A DNA stretch of 64,000 nt from Neckera pumila (lineage: Eukaryota > Streptophyta > Bryopsida > Hypnales > Neckeraceae), in NCBI GenBank assembly GCA_963969595.1, contig OZ018411.1, positions 1,614,501 to 1,678,500 on the forward strand. Reading direction: 5' to 3'. Positions 1 to 11,511 of the stretch are shown in pieces; position 1 is the stretch's first letter; the number at the start of each line of letters is the position of its first letter. The notes below the pieces were generated by a model. It was not told the origin of the DNA and searched no databases. It was given only the letters and a program-made list of their open reading frames with translations. Both the position numbers and the translations under genes were made by a program.

Positions 1-1878
1 GCGGGTCGTCGCAAGCTAGCTAGCCACGACTTCCAAGAAGCTATCAGATTCGAGCGCGCTAGGTAGCTAGATACGCCTAATACAATATAAAATATAATGT
101 TTGTGTGCCTGGCCGGGATGCAGAAATGCAAGTAAATCCGGTCTATGCGCGTGTATCTGCACGAACAACCCGGCCGGGGCACAGCCAGTCTTACAAGCTC
201 AGAGTGGAGCCAATATATGGGCTGCAGTTCAAACACTACTTTAGCTAGCTAGCTAGCTACAGTATGTCTCGCTATCATGACCTTGAAGCATTGAAGGATA
301 TGCCGGATCCTGATTTGGAGCATTGAAGGAGCTAGCTTTTGTACCAGAGCCTGTCTGTTCGTTCACTGAGCGGAAGAGTCATGCAGCTAGGTGTTGCTAG
401 ATTACGCCAGACCTGGTCTGGGGCATGAATGCTTTGATGCCCACAGCCATCTATCCGGTCCCCTCCAAGGCCCCAATCATGGTACCGCTCCCTTCAAGTG
501 CCTTCAGGCATTATACTCCGCTGCAGCAAGCATGCATGGCGCAGTTGTTAGTAAAGGGAGGCTCGTGCGTCTCCCCGCCCAGCTTGGAACCAAGCGTTTG
601 TCTGTAGGAATCTCGTCCCTTGCCTGGACTTAATTACCGCGAGGCTCAATCATGCTGGAATTAATTAAGTTGGCATGGGGATCGGAGAGAATTAGGGGGT
701 AGTCGTATTGGGATGTCGGGGGCAGGGATTTTTTTTTCAATTATTTGGGACAGTGCAGAGAAGTGATCTTCGCTAGCTGCAGCCTGCAGGGACGAACGAA
801 ACAGCTGTACGTTTACATCTATCCATAGACCTACCATGGATGAAACATGCAAAATGGAGATGAAATCTTACTTATTCATCCAAGAAAAACGCAAGGGAGG
901 TTATCATGAACTTACATGGCAATGAAGTAGAGTTGACCACTTCATTAGGGTCCTGGTAGTAATGGTACGTCCTATTGAAGTGGTAATGGTTATATTGAGA
1001 TGTTCATTTCCTTCATGATGGCGAACTCTTATGAGTGTACATTCATCCAAAACAGAGCTATATATATGCCGAGTGGTTTTCAGACCGAGTATGTAGCAAT
1101 TCAGCTAGCAATTTCATCCACAACAGATATTTCGTTAAAAATGGTGATACTCTTCCACCATTTTTCCATCGATTTTCTAGGTATAGATTTCAGACCGCAT
1201 GGTCTAAAATATAGGACTGCTTTACATTTCAGACCACATGGTCCGAACCTACAACTACCAAGTTTGTGGAATGTTGCATGCCATTCTAACGAAATATATA
1301 TCCGTTCCACTAGCACTGATCAATATATCGAGAATGGAATGTATCGTGCTCGAGTAATATATCGCAGAGCTCTCCCCAACCCCTGCTCTTCAGGAGTGAG
1401 TGGGCCGGGCTTCCTGGTGTCCGTGCAGATCGATCCGATCCGGCCATTTCGCCATCGATCGCCTTTCGATCGATCTGACTGCCTGGGAGATGGCTGACAG
1501 TTTTTTCATCATGCAGGGTCCGGGGTTCGTCCTTCCTCGGCGGTGTTTCTTCTTGTATGTTGTGAGGATTCATTACCTGCTCCGCTGAATTTAGCTAGCG
1601 CAGATTGTGTGGTGAAGACATTGATGAGGTCCAGGGAGGTCGATCCGTTACTTAACTTAGATCTGCCGAGTTTCCTTCGGGTCATAGTTAGCTGGTAGTA
1701 CTCCTTGCTTAACTTGGAGACACAGAACGGTACTGACTGTAAGTCTGACTGAGTTAACTGAATCCTTCAATTGAAGGAAGGACAGACGGAGCCCACGACC
1801 CGCTGGAGGGAAACCTTAACACCGAAATAGCCCAAGATTTCGGCCATTTCATGATCGCTGCTGGGCGGCCCAGATTAT
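1..1878. other. Intergenic, no recognised gene
   Basis: I see no recognisable gene here. There are short TAGC-type microsatellites near 1-30 and 240-260. A short imperfect palindrome (TTTCAGACCRCATGGTC, with GACC/GGTC arms) occurs twice, at about 1188-1208 and 1227-1247, with a partial copy near 1077. Open frames up to 165 codons (1000-1497, plus) match nothing I know and have no codon pattern or splice context to support them. The stretch is somewhat richer in GC than the repeat-filled region to its right. Confidence 0.5.
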
Positions 1879-2943
1879 TTAACCCCTAAAGTTCCATGAC
1901 TATGTTTTCACTGAAAATGCTCAAAAACTGACATTTTTAGAATAAGTATCAAATTTTTGACTTTTTTTTTTTGACAAATCTAACTGTAAGATCTTGTAGT
2001 GGGTTGACTTGAAAACACATGGTAAAAATTTCAGAATTTTCCACCGCGTGGATTGCAAGATATAAGCATTCAAATTCATTAAAATCATTTTTTGGCCTTG
2101 CGAAAAACAAGGCAGCTGCACTTCACGACCTCAATTTTCTATGAAAACTTGTCCAAAATGGTGGTGCTTCTTTGGACTCATTTTCCTAAACAAATTGATA
2201 ACATACATGAAAAATTTCAGATCATTTGGAATTGTATAATATATACGAAAAAAAAAGTAAGTAAATAGTAGTAGAGAATGATTCAAAATAAAAAATTGTT
2301 AAGAATTTAATTATGGAATTGAAAAATATCAATTCCAATGGCTGCAATGTTGTAATAAACAATCTTCATGCTATGATTTTATTTTTTTCAAAAATTATTG
2401 AAAATTGAGTAAGATAAAGGACTTAAAAGTTTATTTTAGAGTAGAGAATCCATAATTGCCCGCAAACAAAAAATGCTCATAACTTTTGACTCATTGGTAA
2501 AAATGGAATAATTCAAAACTCTCTACGGATATATAATTTTAGAAAATCAATTTCAAATTTTTGTTTTAAAAAAAGTGATTTTTTTTTATCTGCCTGGACT
2601 ACCCAGTTATGGATAACTGTAGATGCTGAAAAACATCTCATTTGCCCGATTTGAAGAATTTTTGCAAAAGTTACAAGGCTCTGAAGTTCGCAGCCGGTCA
2701 GCCCTAATCGGTCCAATTCTGTCCGTGAACAGTGATATTCCGTTTGATATGACAACCATGCATATTAGGCCATAACTTTAACTCATATTTCCAAATGTCA
2801 TGAAATTTGGTGCATATAAAAGATATTCCTTGCCCTCACTTTGTATTAAAATTTGGGCCAAAAATATAGAAACCTCTAGTTACACATACTTGCGCCAAAT
2901 TTCTATATAGCCAAAAAACACATGTTGGTCCTTTAGGGGTTAA
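1879..2943 (-). mobile_element. TTAA-flanked non-autonomous element, ~1.06 kb (subfamily A)
   Basis: The left end reads TTAACCCCTAAAGTTCC and the right end GGTCCTTTAGGGGTTAA, so the termini are inverted and both are flanked by TTAA. The interior is AT-rich without a transposase frame. It is collinear with the copies at 15303-16210 and 30897-32094, and in reverse with 47648-48565. Minus is assigned because its reverse complement aligns with the left half of the subfamily B copies (shared core near TATGGACAATCTTGTTTT in B). Confidence 0.85.
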
Positions 2944-3273
2944 ATACTAATTATTTAAACTTTCATGCTTTTCTCATGGAGTTCGTTAAGTTATCTTTCT
3001 ATAGCCCAAAACAATCTTTGATTTGGACAAAATCTCTACCTTGGGGTGATTTTTCAAAATCAAACACTCCAGAAATATTCATTGTGAATTGTCTTGAGAG
3101 AAAAATAGCCAATCCAAGGCCATTCCAAGAATTTTTTTTCAAGGGTATGTAAATGGGCAAGGGGTTGATTGGACTATATAATAAATGAACATAGTCAAGT
3201 GAATTTTTTGTTTTTCCAATGTATCTCACTTGATTGCAACTGAAGGCTCTGAAAACTATCTTGTTTTCTTCCA
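2944..3273. other. AT-rich spacer, nothing recognised
   Basis: Sequence between the TTAA element and the long hairpin that begins at 3274. I see no gene, and no repeat that I can match elsewhere in the window. Confidence 0.4.
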
Positions 3274-3518
3274 CATCACAAAGTTTAGAACCTGCGGTTT
3301 TTCAACAGTTATCATGCGGTTATCATTGTTTCATGGTTTTTCACATTAATATACAATTGACCGCATCACTGTGATGCGAGCACATCATTATGATGCAATA
3401 GATTGTAAAGTAATGCATCGCAATGATGCACTCAATTGTATATTAATGTGTGAATTTATGAAACAACGATAATCACATGATAACTATCGACAAACCGCAG
3501 GTTCTAAACTTTGTGATG
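3274..3518. mobile_element. Hairpin MITE with CATCACAAAG termini
   Basis: A 245-bp element in which about 90 bp at the left (CATCACAAAGTTTAGAACCT...) is repeated in inverted orientation at the right (...AGGTTCTAAACTTTGTGATG). The arms match closely except for scattered substitutions. The centre carries shorter GATGCG/CGCATC-type inverted repeats. No target duplication beyond a possible CA dinucleotide is visible. The termini resemble those of the CATTA elements at 31517 and 42548. Confidence 0.75.
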
Positions 3519-6077
3519 CAATTGTTTTGAAAATTGGCATGCATATTTTCAACTACTCTTTATTGCATTTGTTCAAATGGCAATCTTTTTTTTTTTTTTA
3601 ATTTGAAATATAGGCCCTTGAAATCATTTCCTTGAAAAAACATGCTTTTTTAAAAATTGAACTTTGATTGAAGATGTCTCAAATCCATATGATCAAACAC
3701 TTTGAGAATTGAAGACCTATTTGATAATTATAAACGAGATCATGTGATTAGAATTTTCAAAAGACAATTATTAAAAAATGATAATTGCATTTCAAAAATT
3801 GCATTTTGAAGGTGATTTTGGAAAGATGACCTCCCTAGGGCATTTAGGGGTTGAAATCTTCCATTGTGCATCTAGATTATTGCAAGAAACATCTACTTTT
3901 TTGCTTCAAAACCACCTATTTCAGATTTTCAATTATTATCATGACTTCTAAATTCATTTTTTTTTATATAAAATGAAATACAAATAATTTGTAAGTACTC
4001 TAAATAATATGTGTGTAAAATTTCAGGCCTAGAAAATTTAATTTCTAAAAGTTATGACAAATAAAGAGCAATGGAAAATGCCAAGAAAATTCCTTTTCAA
4101 CCATTTTCATCTTTGAAAAAAAAAATTGTATTCTCTATACATGTGTAAAGGTAGTGCACTTTGAGCACATGTCAAAGGTGGAAATTTTATTAATTTTAGA
4201 AAATATCTCTATAGTCTTGTGTAACTTTAGTATAAATCTTTATTTCCAATTTTGACCTTTAAATTTGCATATTTGGGTCAAAAATAGTACTGATCCGCCC
4301 CTTCCAAAAAAAATGGCAAAAATGGACATCCAATTAGGGGCTATTTAAAAAATAGTAAATATATTTTTTTAAATAGAAAAAATTATTCAATGTCTAAAAC
4401 TACCATACGTACCTTCATTTCAAATTTCATATAAAGAATGACTTATGATGCAAAAATTATGAGCAAACAACCACTTGTCCAATGTCAAAGAGACAAAAAA
4501 TAGGCCGGACAACGGGACAAGTGTTACTTTTTGCAATCACCCATCCTCATATTTGATACTATAAGTGAGTGAATTTTTTTGCTTTAAATTGTCAGAGATG
4601 AAATCACATGTCTAAAATATGTTCTAAATGTTTAGACATTTTAGAAAATTTTCAAATTAAGGTGAATTTTGAAGAAAAATTGATGAAAATTCATATCAAA
4701 TATAAAACTTGCTCAAAAAATGTGAAAATGTCTAAATGGATGTTTAGAATGTCATGGGATAAAAATAAAGGCCATACCTTTCTATTAATTCAAATAAAGA
4801 ACCTATGATAATAGGTCCAAAGTTTAAATTGCAATAAATTAAATACTCAATTTTAGTAATCTTTCAAAATTTCAGGTTGAAGCAAAAATTACACTATATG
4901 TAATTAATGTCATTACATGGGCCTAACTGATTCCAAAAAGATCATTTTTATATTTTTCAAATTCACACCAAGAACAAGGAGCTTGAATTGATTTGCCAAA
5001 AAAACATTATATGGTGGATTAAAAAAAAGTTTATATAAAAATTCAAAATATACTACAATGAAAATATATACCCAAGATTTAATGCAAAAGCCTTGAAGCA
5101 ACTCTTTCAAGAAAATTTAGATGAAAATATGTTCTTTTCCATCCTACAAAACTTTGTCCTTTAAATCTTCCAATGGATCAAAACACCTTTTCAAGTATTC
5201 CATGATTAACCTTCAAAGCACCAAATCTACTATCAAAGTAGTTTGTTAAAGATGATTCAATCTTTGAACCAATAGCAACATTTCATTTCTACTATAATGT
5301 CGAAAATCTTCTAATGGACACTTTTTAGCTTCAACATAGTCTAGTTTGAATAAACCTTGCAAGGCCTTATCATCAAGATAGTTAGCAAAAAATTATCAGA
5401 TTCCAAGGTGAATAGGTACATTCTTTGTTTCAATTATTCTCCAAAAAGTCATTTAATGGACTATTTTGTCCTTGACACTTTTCACTCTTGAGATTAATTC
5501 AATTAGTATAGCTTATCAATTAATTTTTGAACATTAAATTTTTCTACAAATATCAATTATGTTTTTATTTGTTTAGTGGATACGTGAAAAGTAGGAAAAC
5601 ATTGTCTTTTGTCTTGAAGTTATTAAAGTTTGAAAATGAAAAATTATTTTATTCTAATAGAAAAATGGGATGTATGAGACACAAATTAACCACACTAAAT
5701 AGGGGTATTAAGGGGACCCATACTAATTAATCAACATTCCAAACTATGTAAATATCTAGCGAGGGTTGTACATCTTGCTTCAATTCAAATATGTACAATT
5801 TCTAAAGAAAGGTCCCTTTAATTATTTGGTCCTCTTAATATCCCTATTCAGTTAGCGAATTAGTTGAATTAAATTGAGTAGTTGTCAAATCTAGAGATTT
5901 TCTTGATAAGACTTGCCTCTTGCTTTTATTGACACTAAGTAACTAGTGATTGTATAAAAATTGATACAATATGATTTGAGTGCATAGTGAAGTGAGTGTC
6001 TTGTTGAACTCAACAAGACACTCTCCTCATTATGCCTATGCACTCAAACAACAATCAATACCTTAAATTCGCATGTT

Positions 6078-6108
6078 GGTTTGGTTTGGTTTGGTTTGGT
6101 TTGGTTTG
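6078..6108 (+). repeat. (GGTTT)n microsatellite
   Basis: About six perfect GGTTT pentamers in tandem. Confidence 0.95.
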
Positions 6109-6533
6109 TCACACTCATATCTGTTGGACTGTGCGTCCTCTTGGGGTGTGCTTGGTACCGTTGGAAAGCCCTTGGCGAGGAGGGGTGCACTGGCTTAGTT
6201 TCGTGGCGTTTGGATCCAAAATGTAGAAGTTGTAGAATTTCAAAGTATTATTTGAACAAAAAATTAAAAAATTAAAAAAGCTTTTCCTTTACTTTGACAC
6301 ATGTTATCTTATGTTAACTTAGGTTATGTTCATGATATCTTTTGCTTTGATAAAGATTGTGGCATTGCCACAGGGCCATTCTAGTTTAAATGAAATTTAA
6401 AAAAAATTTACACCCTTGATGAATTCAAAAAATAATTTAAGTTAAATTAATTATTTTGTAAACCACCGCCATTCCGCCCCTTTGTAATTATCAGGTGGGA
6501 GTGCAAGTGACATTTGATATGGGATATATCCCG

Positions 6534-6552
6534 TATATATATATATATATAT
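6534..6552. repeat. (TA)n microsatellite
   Basis: Alternating TA run, preceded by a GGGATATATCCC palindrome and followed by further small palindromes (GTATCTATAC, ACCATATATGGT-like), so the segment to about 6605 is prone to forming hairpins. Confidence 0.9.
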
Positions 6553-6640
6553 TGTATCTATACAATATTTGTATCCGTATTGTACCATATATGTACCATA
6601 TCCATAGCCAAAGTTGTTTTTCAAGATCAACAGCATTGGA

Positions 6641-6656
6641 GGGGGGGGGGGGGGGG
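6641..6656 (+). repeat. Poly(G) tract of 16
   Basis: Uninterrupted run of 16 G, unusual in such an AT-rich background. It is also a likely sequencing or assembly length-error site. Confidence 0.9.
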
Positions 6657-6819
6657 AGGATTTAAAAAAAATCAACGGCTCTCAATTTTTAGGAGGAGGA
6701 GGGACAAAAAGGCCGTGGGAGTCCATTTTCAGTGGATAGTAATTGGGCACTCAACAATTCATTTTTATCCTACTAAACAATAACTTTGTTGTCATTTATC
6801 TTATGAGAATCTATAGGCT

Positions 6820-7202
6820 TGGAATCCAGAGATTCTATATCTATCCACAAATTGGAATCCTTCATAACTCTCACCTCATTAAACAAAATGGAGTGATTCA
6901 AACTTTTCCTTGTCTAAATAAATCTTGAGAACCACTTTCAATTTTTCATTTTTCAAAAAAGTGATTTTTGAAGAAGTTTTTTGAGCTACCCAAGCTGCCC
7001 GCCGAGTAACAAAAACTATATATTATGCAATAACTTTTTAACAGTGTAGTCAAAAGTTATGAAAATTGTTGGACCTTAAAGCTACTCCTTGGGCACATGT
7101 TGTGTGAAATTTCCAAAGAAAAAAGATAAAAACTCTGTTTGTAGTGAGCTACTCAAAATTGCTATGTTGCCAAAAAACGGTGTTTGGTCCTTTAGGGGTT
7201 AA
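6820..7202 (-). mobile_element. TTAA element, right-end fragment (subfamily A)
   Basis: The right end GGTCCTTTAGGGGTTAA is intact at 7186-7202, and the upstream 350 bp aligns loosely with the right third of the 1879-2943 copy (inner segment with TAACTCTCACCTCATT, then the AAAAGTGATTTTT stretch). The left limit is uncertain, and the left end is missing or too diverged to see. Confidence 0.6.
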
Positions 7203-7530
7203 CCACCTCCTCAAATGTATACATTTTGTACATGTTGCTTTTCCATTGTACCAGCAATGTATGAATAGAGTGCAATTGATGAGGTGGTCGATTTTAGAGC
7301 CCCATGCCATTTCAACTTAAAAATTCATAACTAATTCCACAAAGTTCCAAAAAATATAAAACGACTTGGGTTAGATGCCAATTTCATTTGCCTTTCAAAG
7401 ACAATTTACTGAAAAATTAATCTCAAGAAGCTTCACTTCCCCAAATTCATTTTCAGCTCTTAAATGGGCCCCTTTACAGACCTCCTACCTTATCAGTACT
7501 GTAATTGCGGATGGAATTTGGATACGTCTC
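7203..7530. repeat. Dispersed repeat R1, copy 1
   Basis: A block containing CTTGGGTTAGATGCCAAT, preceded by a segment with CATTTCAACTT and TAACTAATTCCACAA. Related blocks occur near 35295-35540 and 41335-41600, all in the same orientation, and its core resembles the tandem units near 63.1-63.6 kb. No coding capacity is evident, and the class of element is unknown. Confidence 0.6.
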
Positions 7531-8326
7531 CAGCTTATGTACGCAACCGACATTCTTACGAATCCAAGGAACACCCAATGTTTCATTTGTTTCAAATCAA
7601 ATCAAATAAAATAAAATAAAAAACTCCCGGCAATTTCTGATATATATTAATTTCCAGTGCTAGTGGTAGATTCATTATTTTATTTTATTGGTTTGGAATG
7701 CAAAATAATTGTCGAACCTGACACTTTCTCTAGGCCCCTTGTGACTGGGAATTTGAGGTTTGGAAAGTACCGGTTTCTTTGAGTTTTTGTTCGTACTTGG
7801 AACTGCCAATATTCCTCAGGACCTCAGTGCCGATCATAAAGTAGGGACGACAGCTGAAAAACATGATTGGAGGACACATTCTGCGTCTTCTGACTGAATT
7901 TGCAGCCTTGAAGAGACCACCTCTTATCCAACCCAGAGTGACATGACATGAAGACATGGATACAAAGGTAACTACCCCTCAATGCGTCCGACCGTCCGAA
8001 TAAGAACCATTAAATGGCATATTTGTTAGTTGGATCTTGTTAGAAGTCAAAAGAGGATACAAGTTACTTGTGTCAAAAAGAGAAAAAAGACGATTCAAGA
8101 TGCTCTTCTTTTTTGGCATTATTTGGACACCTTACTCAATGAACTAGGAAGTTTTAAAGCGCTGCAAAAGAGCTATACAAAACAATGAAATCAGGTTGCT
8201 CCACACTAGTTTCTCAACAACCCACACTAGTTTCTTGACAGTCCACACTATATAAATATTCTCTGCTTCTGTACAATGATGCATTCAATCCAGAGCCATG
8301 TGTATGGCATAGATTAGTGCACCAAT
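7531..8326. other. Intergenic, no recognised gene
   Basis: No recognised coding region or repeat. A 75-codon minus-strand frame (7730-7957) has no recognisable similarity. Confidence 0.4.
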
Positions 8327-9258
8327 TTAACCCCTAAAGTCCCATTGTCCCCTCGGGGGACAAATCAGATTTTGGGCAGGTACCTACGGGCTGAATTTTT
8401 GTCGTGATTTTGTGAAACTTTTTGTGAAGATAGAAAAACTGCTAAGCTTCGTTGGAATATAATTATTTTTTTCCAATTGGTGCCCGGGAGCAAAAGTTAT
8501 ACCACAAAAAACCTCAAACCGAACTCAACGGGCAGCAAATTTTTTTTGCAAAAAGTCAGTTTTTTTTTTTTTTTTTTTTCTTTGAAAGAATATATTTTTG
8601 TCTAAATTTGAAGCTTTGACTCATTCCATTTGGATTTGTTATGAGAAAGTTATGGACAATCTTAGTTTTCGGGCACTTAGAGCATCTTCCTAAAAAAATA
8701 ACTTGTAGGATTCATTTCTGAATGCAATTTTCACAATTTTTCACAAATTTTTTTGGAGAATGTTGTGTTTGCTTGCTAAAACAATCTCACTGTTGGGATT
8801 ATTGTATTTCAATCCCATCTAAGAGCTATTAACGATTTAGTGTTTTTTTTCAATCTTGGACCTACGTCTACTTAACAATTTTTTAAAGAATGAAGATCAA
8901 GTGTTTTTTCTTTGAAATTTTTTTCCTAGACTCTCAACTCACATCTCCAACATAAAAAGTTTTAAATTCAAAGTCTATAGTCCAAAAAATTTCCACAAAT
9001 GGCGGTCAAAGTCATCTGAAATTACAGGCCACAGTTCAAAAAAGCTTCTTTTTCCAACTTCAAATGCTAATATCTTCCAATCCTACGGTCAAACTTCATG
9101 AAATTTTTACCACATGATCTTTAACAAGTGAAGTACAAGATCCTACGGTCAGATTCTAAAAAAATGATTTTTTTTTGTGTTCTTGGATGAACGCAGCAAA
9201 AATGGCAGTTTTGAGCGGTTTTTGACAAAAAAAATGGCCTTGGGACTTTAGGGGTTAA
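8327..9258 (+). mobile_element. TTAA-flanked non-autonomous element, 932 bp (subfamily B)
   Basis: Begins TTAACCCCTAAAGTCCC and ends GGGACTTTAGGGGTTAA, so the terminal 17 bp are perfectly inverted. The left subterminal region has the diagnostic CCTCGGGGGACAAAT motif. It is collinear with 16824-17750, 29947-30900, 41938-43349 and 43346-44247, and intact over the sites where the copy at 41938 carries insertions. It has no protein-coding frame. Confidence 0.9.
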
Positions 9259-9371
9259 CGCCTTATTCAAAAAGTTGCATGCACCTCCATTTGGAGAAGC
9301 ATTGAGTCATGTAATAATTATCTCCAATAAGGCAACCTAATTTCATTAGCTATATATATTGTGTAGGTGTA

Positions 9372-9640
9372 TGTTAACTACATCTAAAATCACTCAAATA
9401 ATTGCAATTCATTATGGTTCCAATTGTTATATTGCAAAAAAACGTTTTGTAAGGGGATTCTAGACTCTTTTAGAATGCATTTTTTGGACTATTGTATGAA
9501 CAAATTATGAATTTTCAAATGTGCTGAAATAGGATTTGGGATAACCAACTGTAGACTTCCATGAATAGTAGAAGTACATTTTAGGCAAGAATCTAGATTG
9601 TGCGGTTCTTGGAAGCGATTGAAATTAGGTGTAGTTACCT
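9372..9640. mobile_element. TA-flanked MITE, AGGTAACTAC family
   Basis: The left terminus TGTTAACTACATCTAAAATC (degenerate) and right terminus GGTGTAGTTACCT form an inverted pair, each with an outside TA. Its interior (GATTCTAG...AGAATGCATT, TAGGCAAGAATC) is the inverse of the interior of the copy at 34350-34641, which confirms the family. Confidence 0.7.
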
Positions 9641-9655
9641 TATTCAAAATCTACC

Positions 9656-10530
9656 TTAACCCAATAAGGACCAAAGCCTTTACTTCGCCAAAAAACACTC
9701 AAAACTACCATTTCTGTAGCAAAGAGTAAAAAAATTTGAAAATTGTTTTTTTTCCACATCTAACCATAGGATCTTACACCTAACTAATATGAGAATGTGT
9801 GGACAAAATTTCAAAATTTTAGACTGCACGGATTGCAAGATATCTGCATTTAAAGTGAAAAAAGTAAGTTTTTCAACACATTGCGGGACTAGATTATTTG
9901 ACTTTGAACTCTCTTAACTTTATTTTTTTGCAATATAGACTTTTGAGCTTTCAAATTCTCTAGTGAATAATTTAGTTGAGAATCTAGGGGAAAAAAATTC
10001 AATAAAATTTAATTTTGATACTTTAAAAAATTGGTAAGTAGAAATAGGTACGAGATAGAAGGAAAATCTAAATTATTCATATCTCTAAAAAGGAATTAAA
10101 ATGCATTAGTTCAAAGAGTAAGATTATTCTAGCAAGCAAAATAAACCATGTGGTACGTTTTTTCTTGAAAAATTGTAGAAAGTGCATTAAAAAATGAATT
10201 CTATAAGTTATTTTTTCAAGAAGATGCTCAAATTGCCCAAAAAACAAGATTGTTCATAACTTTATCATAAAAACTCCAAATGGAATGAATAAAAGCTTTC
10301 CATGTAAAAAATAATATAATCTATGAAAAAAAATTCAAAGAAAAACTCAAACTTTTGAAATTTTTTTTGCTGCCTCCCTCCCTGTTTCAAGTTGTTTGGG
10401 AATTTTGGATAGGTACTTATAGGCTGAAATTTTGCCTTGATTTTGTGAAACTTTTTTGGAAGATTGAAAAATTGATTAGCTTTGTGGGAATATAACTTTG
10501 ACCGCGTACATTGTAATACATTTGCGTTCA
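9656..10530. mobile_element. Degenerate TTAA-element fragments, mixed orientation
   Basis: Begins TTAACCCAATAAGGACCAA, an eroded terminus, followed by the reverse complement of a subfamily B body to about 10340. From about 10380 to 10500 a subfamily B left region reads in the opposite direction (TTTTGGATAGGTACTTATAG). This suggests an inversion or two overlapping insertions. Limits are approximate. Confidence 0.55.
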
Positions 10531-10552
10531 TAGTGAAGAAAACTAGTTGAAC

Positions 10553-10792
10553 CCTATTCCATTTTTATAAATTTGAAAAATAAGAAATTAACCTTGTATT
10601 TAAAATGTGCTCTAACTATGCATGTGCAAAGGTCGAGTGTTTTTTTGGATCACTTGGTAGGATGTGAGGGGGACCCCTTGGCATTGAAGAAAGCCCCCCA
10701 ACCTTCCACCTAGTGATCAAGATTCAAGACATGATAAATTTATACTCTAGCTCAATTAGGATAATGTGTAGGATTTATGCTTTTGTGAAGGC

Positions 10793-10826
<34 letters not shown>

Positions 10827-11511
10827 CTCCTCGGCTCCGAGGAGAACCCGTCCCACCCTAGTAAGTGATCAAGAAAAAACAAATTTTTTATTTTAGTTTT
10901 TTCTTCTTAAGAAATTTGAAAATAAACTTAGTTTTACATCTAAATGTGCTCAAATTGTGCTTGTACAAGGGTCAAGTGTTTTTCTAGATCACTTGCTAGG
11001 ATATGAGGGAGACCTCTTGGCGCCAAAGGGAATCCCAATTTCCCAGCCAATGATCAAGCCAAAATAATTTTTTATTTTAGAATACAGATTATGTTTTTTC
11101 TTGATCACTTACTGGGATGTGATGGGTTCTCCTCGGCGCCGAGGGGAGCCTTGCGTCATGGAAGGAAAATAAACAGAAAATAAACAAAAGCTTTTTTAAG
11201 AACAAGGTAGCTCCCCTTGGTGCCAAGGAACCCTGCACACTGTAGCAAGTGATCATGAATCCTAAGACCTGGCCTTTACAAAAGCACAAATCTGACACAT
11301 CATTTTAATTGAGCTAGAGTATAAATTTATCATGTCTTAAATTTTAATCACTAGCTGGGTGGTTGAGGGCTCCCTTTGGCACCAAGGGGTCCCCCTTACA
11401 TCCTACCAAGTGATCCAAAAAAACACTCAACCTTTGCACATGCATAGCTAGAGCACATTTTAAATATAAGGTTAATTTCTTATTTTTTCAAATTTTAAAA
11501 AATGGAATAGG
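10553..11511. mobile_element. Long foldback element with ~245-bp inverted arms
   Basis: Arm 1 (about 10553-10797) and arm 2 (about 11267-11511) are inverted copies, with anchors such as ATGTGCTCTAACTATGCATG on the left and its reverse complement on the right, and few mismatches. Within and between the arms are ~75-bp modules that are themselves palindromic. They are bounded by TGATCACTTG and its complement around a CTTGGCGCCAAG-like core (near 10645, 10985, 11105, 11200 and 11347). Poly(T) of 30 follows arm 1. No transposase is seen. Minus-strand frames here only read through the hairpin modules. Confidence 0.75.
10797..10826 (+). repeat. Poly(T) tract of 30
   Basis: Uninterrupted T run at the inner end of the left foldback arm. 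The right arm lacks it, so it postdates arm duplication or is an assembly artefact. Confidence 0.9.

Larger units (their letters stand above)
3519..6819. other. AT-rich intergenic, degenerate repeats and a possible coding relic
   Basis: No intact gene is visible. Near 3836-3854 the sequence CATTTAGGGGTTGA looks like the right end of another TTAA-type element whose left end I cannot place. The minus strand of about 5150-5480 gives a broken reading with runs such as LDDKALQGLFKLDYVEA and stops between them; it could be a decayed transposase or gene fragment of unknown family. Simple repeats are: (GGTTT)n at 6078-6108, (TA)n at 6534-6552 beside the palindrome GGGATATATCCC, and a run of 16 G at 6641-6656. 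Confidence 0.4.

Noticed and set aside
1000..1497. 165-codon plus-strand frame as a gene
   Set aside because: No recognisable domain. Competing frames overlap it on the other strand, and it runs through the short GACC/GGTC palindromes.
6081..6275. VWFGLVWF-type repeat frames
   Set aside because: They arise from the GGTTT microsatellite in two frames; no gene context.
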